A stretch of 64,000 nucleotides of DNA from Caulobacter sp. S45 (GTDB lineage: Bacteria > Pseudomonadota > Alphaproteobacteria > Caulobacterales > Caulobacteraceae). The notes below the pieces were generated by a model. The model was not told the origin of the DNA and did no database searches. It worked only from the letters and a program-made list of their open reading frames with translations. Where the stretch lies: contig NZ_LMUL01000011.1 in the NCBI RefSeq assembly GCF_009765965.1, positions 30,542 through 94,541 on the forward strand, written 5' to 3'. A program made the position numbers and the translations under genes. This document shows positions 1 to 12,321 of this stretch, piece after piece. How positions within the stretch are numbered: position 1 is the first letter of the stretch; each line of letters opens with the position of its first letter.

Positions 1-1
1 C

Positions 2-325
2 TCGCCCTCGGGGACGCACAAGGTCAATGGAGTCTCCTGGCAGGCTGATTACACTTACGATCCCTCTAAACTGCACTGGGGGCCGCGCTCCCACGGCAAG
101 CTGCACATCAAACCCGGTCCAAACGGACCAGTCGGTGTGGTGTGGATCGCCCTGAACGCGCCGGATTACGGCCTCCACGGCGCCCCTGATCCTTCCAAGA
201 TCGGTAAGACCGCCTCGCATGGCTGCGTTCGGATGACGAATTGGGACGCCGTGGCTTTGGCGCAGGGGGTAAAGCCCGGCGTGACCGTAGAATTCGTCGG
301 AACGCGGGCCAAACCCCATAGCTGA
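2..325 (+). CDS. L,D-transpeptidase (YkuD/ErfK family), C-terminal part
   Basis: The gene enters the window from the left; only the last 107 codons are present, in frame from position 2. The segment carries the family active-site signature: a conserved His in GLHGAP, then SHGCVRM with the catalytic Cys. Such enzymes form 3-3 cross-links in peptidoglycan or attach proteins to it, in the periplasm. The short tail after the Cys motif (VALAQGVKPGVTVEFV) is the usual end of the YkuD domain, so the C-terminus looks complete. The stop codon is at 323-325. The N-terminal signal peptide and any accessory domain lie outside the window. Family assignment is firm; substrate is unknown. Confidence 0.9.
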   Translation, partial: SPSGTHKVNGVSWQADYTYDPSKLHWGPRSHGKLHIKPGPNGPVGVVWIALNAPDYGLHGAPDPSKIGKTASHGCVRMTNWDAVALAQGVKPGVTVEFVGTRAKPHS

Positions 326-356
326 TGTGTTGTAGGCTTCAGCTGCGACTGAGGTC

Positions 357-538
357 GGCACTGTCAGAGCAAACATATCTGAAGCAGCTGTTCACGCCTT
401 TTTAGGGCGGATGGATCAATTACAGGGTCCGGTGTCCGCATACCTCCGTGTTCTGCAATGGAATGCGATGACGGCTGTCTCCAAGTAGGAAGCAGCCGAG
501 GCGGAGCTAGATCCGGAACATTTGCGCTGACAATGCCC
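357..538 (+). repeat. Dispersed intergenic repeat, copy A (~180 bp)
   Basis: This stretch is similar along its length to 8480-8662 and 42390-42570. Shared landmarks in order are GGCACTGTCA, CACGCCTTTTTAGGGC, TTCTGCAATGGAATGCGATG and CCGGAACATTTGCGCTGA. Copy A is the most diverged, with small insertions near its start. No protein is evident in it. It fills most of the gap after the L,D-transpeptidase. Stretches such as TTTTTAGGGCGGATGGATCAA loosely recall the terminal repeats of IS21-type elements, but this is only a guess. Confidence 0.75.
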
Positions 539-573
539 TTGAGAGCTCGACCGCGATTACTAGAGATCCACAG

Positions 574-690
574 ATGACAGCACCATCAGATCCCATGAAT
601 GGGTCAATCTATGGCCAGGCGGCGTGCGACCTGAAGGTCTCGGCCAATGTGGAGCTTATCCATGAGGACGGGCTGAACGTGGCCGCTTAG
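574..690 (+). CDS. Possible 38-residue hypothetical protein
   Basis: A short open frame starts at ATG 574, nine bases after a weak AGAGA ribosome-binding match, and ends with TAG at 688-690. The product is acidic and has no signal peptide, membrane segment or recognised motif. It lies between repeat copy A and the convergent transglutaminase gene. It could equally be noncoding; nothing apart from the open frame supports it. Confidence 0.18.
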   Translation: MTAPSDPMNGSIYGQAACDLKVSANVELIHEDGLNVAA

Positions 691-717
691 ATCGCGCACA
701 TGGTAGGGACCTACAAG

Positions 718-1647
718 TCACGCGCGTGATCGAGCCCAACGCCAAGCCTCGTCTTCCAAGGTCTGAGTCTCGTTGCCAGGCACCACGTCGACGGCCACTT
801 CGATGGTCTGGTCGCCGGGGCCCAGCACCACGCCTCCCATGGGCGCCACATCGGCGTAGTCGCGTCCCACCGCCAGCACGACGTGGTCCCCAGCTACGAT
901 CAGCGCGTTCGTGGGATCGAATCCAACCCAGCCCAGCGCCTTGCCACACCAGAGATCGACCCAGGCGTGGGTCGCGTCGGCCCCCTCCAGCCGCGGCTTT
1001 CCGGGAGGCGGAATGGTTCGCAGATAGCCGCTGACGTAGGCGGCCGGCAGGCCCAGGCCCCTTAGGCCGCTGATCATGATGTGGGCGAAGTCCTGGCACA
1101 CCCCCCGCCGCGCTTTGAAGGCGTGGATGGCCGGCGTGGAGACCAGGGTGGCGTCCGGGTCATAGGTGAACTCCGCCTTGATGCGGCAGCTCAGAGCGTG
1201 CGCCGCCTCCACCACCGATCGGCCAGGCTGAAAGCACTCAGTCACGTAGGCGGTGATGGCCGGATTCAATCTGGTCATGGCCGTGGGATAGATGAAGTGA
1301 GCGGGCGAGATCATGTCCAGGGACACGGACGCTGCGGCTTCCTCTCGAACACAGTCCCACGAGGCCCCCGTGAAGCCCGGCAGGAGGGAGGCGCGGTGGA
1401 CAGCGACGTCGGAGCGGGCTTCGATCCTCAGCTCGCGGTGGGGTGTATCAATGATGGCGGTGACCACCCGCTCCCCGAATTGGCCGATCCGCTCCTGCAG
1501 CCGGCTCGGCGGCGGCGTGATGGTGATGGAGCTCGTGAGCACGGTCTGGTCCGGGCCTTGTTGCGGCGTGAGGCGCAGGGCGCAGCGGGCGAAGGTCACC
1601 GCCTTGCTGTAGCGGTAGGTGGTCACGTGGCGGAGCTTGTAGTTCAC
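718..1647 (-). CDS. Transglutaminase-like protein with BTLCP N-terminal domain
   Basis: This 309-residue protein starts with the beta-rich N-terminal domain typical of bacterial transglutaminase-like cysteine proteases (YKLRHVTTYRYSKAV). A transglutaminase core follows, with a complete triad: Cys184 in RRGVCQDFAH, His227 in THAWVDLW and Asp244 in GFDPTN. There is no signal peptide, so a cytoplasmic site is likely. It is the last gene of a minus-strand cluster, and its start overlaps the stop of the ATP-grasp/alpha-E gene by 4 bp, which implies translational coupling. Family members may act as proteases, amidases or acyl-transferring enzymes. The partner ATP-grasp protein suggests a pathway that makes and trims amide bonds, but no substrate is known. 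Confidence 0.9.
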   Translation of the reverse strand: MNYKLRHVTTYRYSKAVTFARCALRLTPQQGPDQTVLTSSITITPPPSRLQERIGQFGERVVTAIIDTPHRELRIEARSDVAVHRASLLPGFTGASWDCVREEAAASVSLDMISPAHFIYPTAMTRLNPAITAYVTECFQPGRSVVEAAHALSCRIKAEFTYDPDATLVSTPAIHAFKARRGVCQDFAHIMISGLRGLGLPAAYVSGYLRTIPPPGKPRLEGADATHAWVDLWCGKALGWVGFDPTNALIVAGDHVVLAVGRDYADVAPMGGVVLGPGDQTIEVAVDVVPGNETQTLEDEAWRWARSRA

Positions 1648-4175
1648 GCCAACCCGCCGAGCTTCTTGGTCGGCGTGGCGTTGGCGCCCTGGAGGAAATA
1701 GCGGTCCGTGATGCTGTCGGAGAGATCCAGCAGCATGTGTTCGAAGGCCCTCGCCTGCGGTCCGTCCAGCGCGGCGGCGCCCTGCACCTCCACCTGGCAG
1801 GCCAGGCGAGTCAGGAGCCTTGTCGGCTCTTCCGGCATGCCGTCGTCCTGCAGGACGGGCAGGGCGGCTATGTGGGCCTTCAGGGTGATAACTTGGAAGG
1901 CGACAGAGCGTGGATTGTAGGGGTCCAGCATCACCAGGTCGCGGACGGGCGTGAGCGAAATGCCTTCCAGGTAGCGCGAGCGATAGGTGATCTGGCTGTC
2001 GATCAGGTCCAGTAGGAGATCGAGGTCGTCGATGGTGGCGTCTTCGTCGGCGAGTTTGCGCATCAGGCGGCTGGTGTTGATCCCACGCTCGATGCGGCGC
2101 CCCATGTCGAGAAAGCGCCAGCCCGCGACACGGTTCATATTCTCCTGGGTCAGACCGGAGAGGGTCGACAGATCCTGCAGTGCGGTTTCCGCTTGCTCGA
2201 GTCCCGCGGATTCTGACATGCGGATCTGCTTCTCCTCCTTCAGCCGAGCTTCGAGGCTGAGAAGGCGCTTCCAGAAGTCTTCAGACAGGCGCTCGCGCAT
2301 GCTGGCGGCCGCCCGGCGGGCCGAGCGGACCTGTGACACCACCGAGCCGTACGCCTCCTCATCGTAGAGCGCAGCCTGGGCCACGTCCGTCACCCTGTGG
2401 CCGAGGGACTGTTCTTCTACTGCGCCGGAGTCCACCAGGAGGCCCTTCAGCTTGTCCAGGGTCTCGCCGGCGCTGTGAGTGGCGGCGTCGGGGTCCATCA
2501 GACTGGTGCACAGGCTGCGGACCACGCGCAGGGTGCTTTCCGCGCGCTCAAGGTAGCGGCCAAGCCAGAACAGATTGTCGGCGGCGCGGCTGGGCAGGTT
2601 GCCGGTGATCCGACGAACCCTCGCCCCGTCCCGTTGCGCGAGCAGCGAGATCTTCTCCACAGGCTTTTCGGCGATCACCCAGACGTCGGAGGCCTGCGCC
2701 CCCGCACCCATGGAAAGCGCGCGGGCGTCCTTCTGATCGGAGATGCGGCAGAAACCGCCCGGCATGATGCGCCAACCGTCCTCCGTCCTTGCGGCGTAAA
2801 CCCGCAGGATGAACGGGCTGGGCTGCAGCTTTCCGTCGCGGATAGTCGGGGTGGTGGAGAGGCGCACTACCTCCTGGCCGACAAAGTCCACCGGGCGCTC
2901 GTGCATGGCGACGCGGAGGGCGGAGCGCTCGTCCGGCGAAAGATCCGCCAGCAGCCGTGGCCCGCGGGCCACGGCGAGGTGCGCCTTGCCGCCAAAGGCG
3001 CCGGCGATGGCGAGGGTGTCGATGTTGCGCTCTACGAGTTCCCGTTCCGCCGGTTGGCCGCACCACCAAGTGGCGACGTTGGAAAGCTTCAGCGCTTCGC
3101 CGAGGAGCCGGCGGCTGAGGGCGGGCAGGAAGCTTAAGAGGGCGTTGGACTCCATGACGCCGGAGCCCGGCATGTTGGAGACCACCGCGCCGCCCGCCCG
3201 GATCGCTTCCAGGAGAGCCGGTACGCCCAGGTGGGAAGAGCTGTTCAGCTCCATGGGATCAATGAAGTCCGCATCCACACGCCGCCAGATCACATCGGCC
3301 CGCTTTAATCCGGCGATCGTGCGGACATAGACGACGCCGTCCCGCACCACGAGATCGTCTCCCTCCACGAGGAGGAAGCCCAGATAACGGGCCAGATGCG
3401 CCTGTTCGAAATAACTCTCGCTGAACGGGCCGGGAGTCAGCAGGCAGATACGGGGATCCGTGCGGCTCGCCGCCGCCGTCAGGTTGGCGCGGAAGTCGCT
3501 GAAGAAAGGCGCCAGCCGCTCCACGTTCATGGCGTTGTAGAGATGCGGAAACGCCCGCGACAACACCATGCGGTTCTCGAGAGCGTAGCCGGCGCCGGAC
3601 GGGGCCTGGGTGCGGTCGCCCAGCACCCACCAGCGCCCGTCCGGCCCCCGCCCAAGATCTGCGGCGTAGAGATGCATGGGTTTGCCGCCGGGCAGCTTCA
3701 CCCCCCGCATGGCGCGGACGAAGTCGTCGCTGCCGGTGACGGCGGCGGCGGGGAGGTGGCCGTCGGAGACTAGCCGCCCCTCGCCGTAGAGATCGTTCAG
3801 AACCGCTTCCAGCAAGGTCGCGCGCTGTTCGACGCCGGCCGCGATCTCCGTCCACTCCTTCTCCGCCAGGATCAGCGGCATGGGACTTAGGGGCCAGATC
3901 CGCTCGCTGTCCTCGCCGTAGATACGGTGAGAGACGCCGGCGTCGCGGATGTGGCGGGTGGCCAGGGCGAACCGTTCTGCAAACTCCCCCTCCGGATAGG
4001 CCGCCACGGCCCGCAGGAACCGCAGCCACGGCTCGGGCGTCGATCCGTCCGGCGGCGCCAGTTCGTCGGGGGCGTCGGTAAATGGGCGGTAGTCTTCCAA
4101 CCACCCCTTCAGCCGCGCGGAGGCCGCGTCGTCGTGGGACGGCGCGAGATCTGCGGTCTGCGGGTCAGCGTCCAA
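1644..4175 (-). CDS. Circularly permuted ATP-grasp / alpha-E domain fusion protein
   Basis: This 843-residue protein joins two conserved domains that are often separate genes. Residues ~50-510 are a circularly permuted ATP-grasp domain (DUF404/DUF407 type); recognisable stretches include [42 protein letters not shown] and [10 protein letters not shown]. Residues ~529-830 are the helical alpha-E domain (DUF403 type), starting [20 protein letters not shown]-grasp enzymes of this group are predicted peptide or amide ligases; the alpha-E domain is of unknown function and always accompanies them. The gene overlaps both neighbours (11 bp upstream, 4 bp downstream). No signal peptide is seen. The fusion is complete, with no frameshift. 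Confidence 0.9.
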   Translation of the reverse strand: MDADPQTADLAPSHDDAASARLKGWLEDYRPFTDAPDELAPPDGSTPEPWLRFLRAVAAYPEGEFAERFALATRHIRDAGVSHRIYGEDSERIWPLSPMPLILAEKEWTEIAAGVEQRATLLEAVLNDLYGEGRLVSDGHLPAAAVTGSDDFVRAMRGVKLPGGKPMHLYAADLGRGPDGRWWVLGDRTQAPSGAGYALENRMVLSRAFPHLYNAMNVERLAPFFSDFRANLTAAASRTDPRICLLTPGPFSESYFEQAHLARYLGFLLVEGDDLVVRDGVVYVRTIAGLKRADVIWRRVDADFIDPMELNSSSHLGVPALLEAIRAGGAVVSNMPGSGVMESNALLSFLPALSRRLLGEALKLSNVATWWCGQPAERELVERNIDTLAIAGAFGGKAHLAVARGPRLLADLSPDERSALRVAMHERPVDFVGQEVVRLSTTPTIRDGKLQPSPFILRVYAARTEDGWRIMPGGFCRISDQKDARALSMGAGAQASDVWVIAEKPVEKISLLAQRDGARVRRITGNLPSRAADNLFWLGRYLERAESTLRVVRSLCTSLMDPDAATHSAGETLDKLKGLLVDSGAVEEQSLGHRVTDVAQAALYDEEAYGSVVSQVRSARRAAASMRERLSEDFWKRLLSLEARLKEEKQIRMSESAGLEQAETALQDLSTLSGLTQENMNRVAGWRFLDMGRRIERGINTSRLMRKLADEDATIDDLDLLLDLIDSQITYRSRYLEGISLTPVRDLVMLDPYNPRSVAFQVITLKAHIAALPVLQDDGMPEEPTRLLTRLACQVEVQGAAALDGPQARAFEHMLLDLSDSITDRYFLQGANATPTKKLGGLA

Positions 4176-7100
4176 CGGGCATCCTCAGGTCGAGGGTGAG
4201 GGGGAACTCCGCGCTCCGGCTTTCGGCAGGGATATCGATCGTCCCCGGCGTATGGCCGTGCGCCTGGAACCGCGCCAGCCGCCTAGCCTGCGCCTCGTAG
4301 GAGTTGACCGGGAAAGTGTCGTAGTTCCGCCCGCCTGGGTGCGACGCGTAGTAGACGCAACCGCCGAGCGACCGCCGATTCCAGCGATCGACGATGTCAA
4401 AGGTCAGCGGCGCGTGGGGCGCGATGTTGGGATGGAGACCGCTATGCGGCTTCCACGCCTTGTAGCGCACCCCGGCGACGGCCTCTTCCGCGATCCCCGT
4501 GGGGGTCATGGGCAGGGGACGGCCGTTGCAGGTAATCAGATGGCGTTCGGGCACGAAGCCCGAGGCGGCGACCTGCAGCCGCTCCACCGAGGCGTCCACA
4601 AACCGCACCGTCCCGCCGCCGCTGTTCTCCTCGGCCATCACATGCCAGGGTTCCAGCGCATGGCGGAGTTCTAGCCCGACGCCGGCGTATTCCACACGCC
4701 CATGCTGAGGGAAGCGGAACTGGCGCTGGGCCTCGAACCACAGGGGATCGAAAGCGTAACCCGCCCGCTTCAAGTCGGCGAGCACGCTCTCGAAATCCGC
4801 CCAGACGAAATGGGGCAGCATGAAACGGTCGTGCAGGCTGGTTCCCCAGCGCACGAGCGAACCGTCCTGCGGCTCGCGCCAGAACCAGGCGATGAGGGCG
4901 CGGATCAGGAGCTGCTGGGCCAGGCTCATCCGCGCATCCGGCGGCATCTCGAAGCCGCGGAGTTCCAGCAGGCCTAGCCGCCCAGCGGGTCCGTCCGGCG
5001 AATAGAGCTTATCGATACAGATCTCGGTGCGGTGGGTGTTGCCCGAGACATCGGCCAGCAGGTTGCGGAACAGGCGATCCACCAGCCACGGCGGCGGCGT
5101 CTCGCCATCGCCTGGAGCGGGCACCGCGGACAGCGCGATCTCCAGTTCGTAGAGGCTGTCGTGGCGCGCCTCGTCCACCCGCGGCGCCTGGCTGGTGGGG
5201 CCGACGAATAGGCCGGAGAAGAGATAGGACAGGGACGGATGGCGCTGCCAATAGAGCAGCATGCTCTTCAGGAGGTCGGGCCGACGCAGGAAGGGCGAAT
5301 CCAGCGGGCTTGCCCCGCCGACCACCACGTGGTTGCCGCCGCCGGTACCGGTATGGCGGCCGTCGACCATGAACTTGTCGGCGCCGAGGCGGGTCTGGGC
5401 CGCCTCCTCATAGACGCCCGAGGTGATGCTCACCGCCTGCGCCCAAGTCTTGGCCGGGTGGACGTTGATCTCCAACACGCCGGGATCGGGGGTCACCTTG
5501 ATGACGTTCAGGCGAGGGTCGTCGGGAGGCCCATAGCCTTCGAAGCGGAGAGATTGGCCGGCCTCAGAGGCGAGCGCCTCTACCTGTGCGACCAGCTCCA
5601 GATAGTCTTCCACCGTCTCGACCGGCGGCATGAAGACGTAGAGCACATCGTCGCGCACCTCGAAGGTAATGGCGGTCCGAACGTATGGGCGCTCGCTCTT
5701 GGGCGGCTTGGAGGCGGCCGGCGGGGCGGTCAGTTCGTCATAGAGCGGTAGTGGGCCACGGGGCTCGAAGGGATCGCGAACGCGGACGTGGGGGTAGTCC
5801 TTGGGCGCAAGCTCGGGCAGGCTGCCGAGCGGCAGGCGGAAACCGGCGGGGGAGTCCCCTGGAACCAGGAATAGGCGGCCGCGCCGGAGCGCCCAAGCCT
5901 CCGTCATCCAGCCCCGGCGCTTGCCCCTGCTCCAGCGGCGGATGGGCAGAACGTGGGCGCCCGCCTTGGAGACCCCGCCGTCGAAAGCGCGGAGCAGGCG
6001 CTTACGCTCCTGCGCGTCGTCGACCTTCAGCTCGGACGCGTCGAAGTTTTCCGGAAGCTTACCTTCCGTCCCGATCCAGTGGAGCGGATCTTCATAGGCC
6101 GGCTGGATGCACCCGGGGTCGAGGCTCAGCCGGGCGGCGAAACGGGCGGCGAAAGCGGCAACCTCGATGGGCGCCGGCACGGGCTTTTCGGCATCGAGCT
6201 CGACGGGCTCAGGTTCGCCGGTGATGGTGTCGGCGTCCCGCCAGATCGGCTGGCCGTCGCCCCGCCAGTAGAGGGCGAAGGCCCAGCGGGGGAGGGGTTC
6301 GCCGGGATACCACTTGCCCTGGCCATGATGCAGGAGGCCGCCGGATGCGAAGCGATCGCGCAGGCGGCGGATCATCTGGTCGGCCAAGGCGCGCTTTGTG
6401 GGGCCGACGGCGTCGGTGTTCCATTCGGGTGATTCGAAGTCGTCGATGGAGCAGAAGGTGGGCTCGCCGCCCATGGTCAGGCGTACGTCGCCTTCGGAGA
6501 GGTGCTTGTCCACGAGGTTTCCGAGGGCGTTCAGGGCCAGCCAGCGCTCGTCCTCGAAGGGCTTGGTGATGCGGACCGGATCGACTAGCCGGACCACCGA
6601 CATCTCGAACTCGAACTCCACGTTGGCGGGCTCGACGAGGCCGCTGATGGGGGCGGCGGAGCGGTGGTGCGGGGTCGCGGCCAAAGGTAAGTGGCCCTCG
6701 CCGCAGAGGAGCCCGGAGGTGGCGTCGAGGCCAATCCAGCCCGCGCCCGGTAGGAACACCTCGGCCCACGCGTGCAGATCGCAGAAGTCTTCCGTCGTGC
6801 CCGATGGCCCGTCCAGCGCCGCCACGTCGGCCTTCAGCTGGATCAGGTAGCCAGAGACGAAGCGGGCGGCTAAACCGAGTTTCCGCAGCACCTGCACCTG
6901 AAGCCAGGCGCTATCGCGGCATGAGCCGGAGCCGAGGTTCAGCGTCTCCTCAGGCGTCTGCACGCCGGGGTCCATCCGTACAAGGTAGCTGACCTCGCGC
7001 ATGATCCGCGCATTCAGGTCGACCAGGAAGTTGATCGTGCTGGGCGCCGTGGGGGCGAGGGTGTCGACAAAGGCGTCGAGCGTCCCCGAATCCCCCTCCA

Positions 7101-7458
7101 CCATGAGATAAGGCGCCAGCTCTCCCGCGAGATCGCTGGAATAGGCGAAGGGCAAGCCCTCGGCGTAGGGCTCTACGAAGAAGTCGAAAGGGTTGATCAC
7201 CTTCATCTCGGCGGTCAGGTCCACCTCGACGGCGAACTCCCTTACGGGGTCCGGGAACACCAGCCGCGCCAGCCAATTGCCGAACGGATCCTGCTGCCAG
7301 TTGATGAAGTGGTTGGCCGGCGTGATTTTCAAGGCGTAGCTCGGCACCAGCGTCCGGCAGTGGGGCGCAGGGCGCAGGCGTACGGTCTGCGGCCCGAGCT
7401 TGACGGAGCGATCGTAGCGATAGCGCGTCAGATGGTGGAGCCCGGCCGTTACCGTCAT
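4165..7458 (-). CDS. Large transglutaminase-like protein with DUF2126 domain
   Basis: This is a 1097-residue protein. Residues ~1-290 contain the BTLCP-type N-terminal domain and transglutaminase core with an intact triad: Cys180 ([10 protein letters not shown]), His229 (DLHAWAEV) and Asp245 (GLDATSG). The remaining ~800 residues form the DUF2126 region, with conserved stretches such as [37 protein letters not shown] and ENSGGG. It is the standard partner of the ATP-grasp/alpha-E protein encoded directly downstream, with an 11 bp overlap. The DUF2126 part may itself be a ligase-like domain, which I cannot establish from sequence alone. The start at 7458 fits the family N-terminus ([11 protein letters not shown]). 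Confidence 0.92.
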   Translation of the reverse strand: MTVTAGLHHLTRYRYDRSVKLGPQTVRLRPAPHCRTLVPSYALKITPANHFINWQQDPFGNWLARLVFPDPVREFAVEVDLTAEMKVINPFDFFVEPYAEGLPFAYSSDLAGELAPYLMVEGDSGTLDAFVDTLAPTAPSTINFLVDLNARIMREVSYLVRMDPGVQTPEETLNLGSGSCRDSAWLQVQVLRKLGLAARFVSGYLIQLKADVAALDGPSGTTEDFCDLHAWAEVFLPGAGWIGLDATSGLLCGEGHLPLAATPHHRSAAPISGLVEPANVEFEFEMSVVRLVDPVRITKPFEDERWLALNALGNLVDKHLSEGDVRLTMGGEPTFCSIDDFESPEWNTDAVGPTKRALADQMIRRLRDRFASGGLLHHGQGKWYPGEPLPRWAFALYWRGDGQPIWRDADTITGEPEPVELDAEKPVPAPIEVAAFAARFAARLSLDPGCIQPAYEDPLHWIGTEGKLPENFDASELKVDDAQERKRLLRAFDGGVSKAGAHVLPIRRWSRGKRRGWMTEAWALRRGRLFLVPGDSPAGFRLPLGSLPELAPKDYPHVRVRDPFEPRGPLPLYDELTAPPAASKPPKSERPYVRTAITFEVRDDVLYVFMPPVETVEDYLELVAQVEALASEAGQSLRFEGYGPPDDPRLNVIKVTPDPGVLEINVHPAKTWAQAVSITSGVYEEAAQTRLGADKFMVDGRHTGTGGGNHVVVGGASPLDSPFLRRPDLLKSMLLYWQRHPSLSYLFSGLFVGPTSQAPRVDEARHDSLYELEIALSAVPAPGDGETPPPWLVDRLFRNLLADVSGNTHRTEICIDKLYSPDGPAGRLGLLELRGFEMPPDARMSLAQQLLIRALIAWFWREPQDGSLVRWGTSLHDRFMLPHFVWADFESVLADLKRAGYAFDPLWFEAQRQFRFPQHGRVEYAGVGLELRHALEPWHVMAEENSGGGTVRFVDASVERLQVAASGFVPERHLITCNGRPLPMTPTGIAEEAVAGVRYKAWKPHSGLHPNIAPHAPLTFDIVDRWNRRSLGGCVYYASHPGGRNYDTFPVNSYEAQARRLARFQAHGHTPGTIDIPAESRSAEFPLTLDLRMPVGR

Positions 7459-7547
7459 CGTTTCTCCATGACTCCGCAGGCGTGCAGAAGGCGGGCTAGC
7501 ACAGGAATCATGCGGTTTGCGACTTCATATGGTCGCGCTTGCCGGGT

Positions 7548-8378
7548 TCAGCGTATTGGGCCGTCCAGCGACGGCGTGTCGACCTCGAAAGTCCAGACCG
7601 TAAAGCGATTCAGGATGTGCGATCCGAAGGAGGTAAGCATGGCGACGTCGGCTGCGTCCCGCCCCCGTGCGAGAGCGATGCGACCAATTCGAGGAATGTT
7701 GTTACGAGGGTCGAAGGTCCACCATCGGTCGCCGAGATAGACCTCCATCCAGGCGCTAAAATCCATGGGATCGCGGATGGGGACGCCGATGTCGCCGAGA
7801 TACCCGTTCACATAGCGCGCCGGAATGTTCATGCAACGGCATAGGGCGATGGCGAGGTGGGCGAAGTCCCGGCAGACGCCCGTCTGGTCCTCATAAGCCT
7901 CGTAGGCCGTGCGGGTCGCGCGTGCATTCTGGTAGTCGAATGCGATCCGCTGGTTGGCGAAGTCGCAGATGGCCTGGACGCGCGCCCAGCCCGGCGTTGT
8001 ATGGCCAAACAGGTTCCATGCGGTTTGGCTCAAGCGGTCGGTCTCACAATACCGACTCCCCATGAGATAGAGGAGGGTGTCGTCGGGCAGGGAAGACACC
8101 TGAATCTGTTCGACGTCGGGTGAGATGACATCGACCTCGCCGCTATCCTCGATAACGCAGTCGCTGCGGATCATCAGGTTGCCTGGCGGCGCGATGAAGC
8201 GGCGGCAGAGGTTGCCGAACACGTCGCGATAAGTGGAGTTTTCGACGTCGGGGTCGGTGAAAAAGACTTCGGGGACACGCACGTCAGGGTGTCGCTTATC
8301 CTCGATGCTCAGCTCTGTGACGATTGGCGTCGAAGACCAGCAGTTGATGACGATCTCGTAGCCAAATCGTATGAGCAT
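7548..8378 (-). CDS. Transglutaminase-like protein, His position replaced by Ser
   Basis: This 276-residue protein is the first gene of the transglutaminase cluster, 89 bp upstream of the DUF2126 gene. It has the transglutaminase core with Cys169 in TGVCRDFAH and Asp223 in FDPRNN. At the position of the catalytic His the sequence is MDFSAWMEVYLG, with Ser208. A trailing segment RIGRIALARGRDAADVA is typical of this subfamily. The Ser may be a subfamily trait or indicate a non-catalytic role. No signal peptide is visible. It is probably cytoplasmic and co-transcribed with the other three genes. Confidence 0.85.
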   Translation of the reverse strand: MLIRFGYEIVINCWSSTPIVTELSIEDKRHPDVRVPEVFFTDPDVENSTYRDVFGNLCRRFIAPPGNLMIRSDCVIEDSGEVDVISPDVEQIQVSSLPDDTLLYLMGSRYCETDRLSQTAWNLFGHTTPGWARVQAICDFANQRIAFDYQNARATRTAYEAYEDQTGVCRDFAHLAIALCRCMNIPARYVNGYLGDIGVPIRDPMDFSAWMEVYLGDRWWTFDPRNNIPRIGRIALARGRDAADVAMLTSFGSHILNRFTVWTFEVDTPSLDGPIR

Positions 8379-8479
8379 CGGGTCTCCTAAATACCTGCTG
8401 TGTGGTCGCCTCGCTTAATGCACGAACCGTCCAGCGGCTCCAGAGACGAGGCTCGAAAGCCGGCCTGGAGGTGGGGCTT

Positions 8480-8662
8480 GGCACTGTCAAACCAAACGTA
8501 CCTGGAGCCGCTGTTGACGCCTTTTTAGGGCAAGTGGATCAAAACTGCAGGAGCCGCCGGTTGAGTCCCTTCTTATTCTGCAACGCAATGCAATGACGGC
8601 TGCCTCCGAACAGGAGGCACGCTGGGGCGGAGCCAGGCCCGGAACATTTGCGCTGATAATGC
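8480..8662 (+). repeat. Dispersed intergenic repeat, copy B (~183 bp)
   Basis: This copy aligns nearly end to end with 42390-42570 and more loosely with 357-538. It starts GGCACTGTCAAACCAAACGT and ends CGGAACATTTGCGCTGATAA. It occupies most of the 340-bp space between the divergently positioned start of the transglutaminase cluster (8378) and the end of the oxidase operon (8719). No open frame of credible composition is present. Confidence 0.8.
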
Positions 8663-8718
8663 CTCAGGGTCGCATAGAGGCTGGCGCGCGTCTGAGTTTG
8701 CGTCCCAGCCCACAGCTT

Positions 8719-9012
8719 TCAGACACGGGTCAGGGTGTCGGCGAAGGCCAGGATGAACATCAGCGATATCCAGAGGAAGGCGGAGACGGCGCACAGGCGC
8801 ACCAGCCAGCTCGCCCGGTTCAGCCGCATGAACACCAGCCCCATAACGATCGCTTGGAGGGCGGCCACGGCCAGGTTCGCTGGCAGTTTGAACACGCCGA
8901 GCGGCAGGCCGGCGAGCACCACGTTCAACGCCAGCAGCGTCAGCAGCGCAGCCCAGGCCAGGATGGGCCCGAGCCATATACCGGGCTGTTCGGTCTGCTC
9001 GCGCCGTGTCAT
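8719..9012 (-). CDS. Cytochrome c oxidase subunit IV (caa3-type small subunit)
   Basis: This 97-residue protein has three hydrophobic segments: WLGPILAWAALLTLLALNV, LAVAALQAIVMGLVFM and a last one near WISLMFILAF. This matches the small subunit IV of bacterial haem-copper oxidases, which assists assembly of the CuB site. It is the terminal gene of the act-sco-cox operon, with its start ATG (9010-9012) overlapping the stop of the subunit III gene by 4 bp. A longer frame extends upstream, but its translation there is only a shadow of subunit III, so the start at 9012 is chosen. Confidence 0.85.
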   Translation of the reverse strand: MTRREQTEQPGIWLGPILAWAALLTLLALNVVLAGLPLGVFKLPANLAVAALQAIVMGLVFMRLNRASWLVRLCAVSAFLWISLMFILAFADTLTRV

Positions 9013-9634
9013 CGGCCGACCAGATACAGGCAGGCGAACACCAGCGCCCAGATGATGTCGACCAGGTGCCAGTAGAGGGTCGTCGCCTCCACCGAGTCGT
9101 TGTTGGCGCGCAGGCGACCGCGCCGCGCCAGCCACACCAGCCGCGAGAGCAGGCCCAGACCGATGGTCATGTGGCAGGCGTGGACGAAGGTCATGGTCCA
9201 GTAGAAGCCGAAGAAGATGCGCGCGGCGGGCGCATGAAGGGCGAAGGTTGCGCCGGGCCAAAGGTGCTCGTCCAGGTCCTCGCGGTATTCCAACCCTTTG
9301 ACGATCAGGAACAGCAGGCCGAGGCCGAGCGTGATCCAGACGCCGATCTCGCTGAGCCCAGGTTTGTCGCGGTCGATGGCCCGGCTGGCCACCGACAGGC
9401 TCAGGCTGGAGGTCATCAGCAGCGCGGTGTTGATCGTGCCGAACAGCAGGTTGACATGCCGTCCGGCCTCGGCGAAGGCGCTCGGGTGGTCGTGGCGGTA
9501 GACGGCGTAGCCCAGGAACATGCCGGCGAACAGCAACAACTCGCTGGCCAGGAACAGCCACACGCCGAAGGTCAACGCCTCGCGCTGGCGCGTCGCGGAC
9601 TCGAACGGCTCGTGCAAAGTGGCGGAGGCCTCGC

Positions 9635-9638
<4 letters not shown>
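9009..9638 (-). CDS. coxC: Cytochrome c oxidase subunit III
   Basis: This 209-residue, five-helix membrane protein belongs to the short (caa3-type) subunit III family. Typical stretches are [17 protein letters not shown] near the N-terminus, [13 protein letters not shown], and the C-terminal [15 protein letters not shown] and [13 protein letters not shown]. Subunit III stabilises the oxidase and its proton uptake path. The ATG at 9636-9638 overlaps the subunit I stop by 4 bp, and its own stop overlaps the subunit IV start, so the four oxidase genes are translationally coupled. Confidence 0.95.
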
Positions 9639-11367
<1,729 letters not shown>

Positions 11368-11371
<4 letters not shown>

Positions 11372-12321
11372 GATCGCCCTCCGGCGTGGGCGGGCAGGGA
11401 CTTCAGGTAGGCGATCAGCGCATTCAGCCCCTCTTCGTCGATCGCCTTGGCGTAGCTGGGCATGGTGGCCGGATAGCCCGCTACGGCGTTGCGGTCGGGC
11501 TGGACGATGGCCTGATGCAGGAAGGTCTCGTCGACCAGGGCGCGCCGTCCGTCGCTCAACATCACCTGCTGGCCGTACAGACCGCCGAGCGACGGCGCAT
11601 TGTGGTTCGGGCCGGCCGCATCGTGGCAACTGCCGCAGCCGAGGCTGCGATACAGGACGCCGCCCTGGCCGGCGAGATCGTTCGGTTGCGGCTGGACGGC
11701 GGTCCAGCGGCCATAGTCGGCCGGGCGCATCACCACCACCTCGCCCAGCATCTGGGAATGGTCGGTTCCGCAGTATTCGGCGCAGTAGAGCGGATAGGTC
11801 CCAGGCCTGTTGGCCTTGAACCAGGTCTCGGTATAGCGGCCGGGCAGCACATCCTGCTTCATGCGGAAGGCCGGGACATAGAAGCTGTGGATCACGTCTT
11901 GGGAGGTCATCACCAGCCTGACCGGCACGCCAGTCGGGGCGTGCAGGGCGTTGATCTCGCGCACGCCGCTGGGATGCTGGGTCTTCCACATCCACTGCTT
12001 GGCGACCACGTGGATTTCCAGCGCATTGGCCGGGGCCTTGAAGCCGCTGAGCTGGGAGGATGACACCCACCAGAAGACGAACAGGAACAGGAAGAAGGTG
12101 GCGACCGTCCAGCCGATTTCGAATTCCTTCGAGACGATCTCCGGCAGCTCGCCACGCTTGGCGCTGGAGCCGCGGCGGTAGCGAACCGAGAACACCACCA
12201 CCAGGCTGACCACCAGCAGGATGATCGCTACCGACAGGCCGAGCAGGCCGAAGAACAGGTGGTCGGTGACCACCGAGCGCGCATCGGCCTCGACCGGGAA
12301 GATCGGCAAGCCGCCCCTCAT
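11368..12321 (-). CDS. coxB: Cytochrome c oxidase subunit II with fused cytochrome c domain
   Basis: This 317-residue protein has two N-terminal membrane helices and a periplasmic CuA domain with [12 protein letters not shown], which provides the two cysteines, histidine and methionine. A C-terminal cytochrome c domain carries the haem motif CGSCH. This fusion defines a caa3-type oxidase: electrons enter the fused haem c and pass via CuA to subunit I. The gene follows sco with a 4-bp overlap. The likely electron donor is the alternative complex III encoded upstream in the same operon, perhaps within a supercomplex. Confidence 0.97.

Noticed and set aside
656-1099. Long minus-strand open frame rich in Arg and Gly
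   Set aside because: It is a shadow of the transglutaminase gene at 718-1647 in another phase; the composition is unlike a protein and the real triad is in the other frame.
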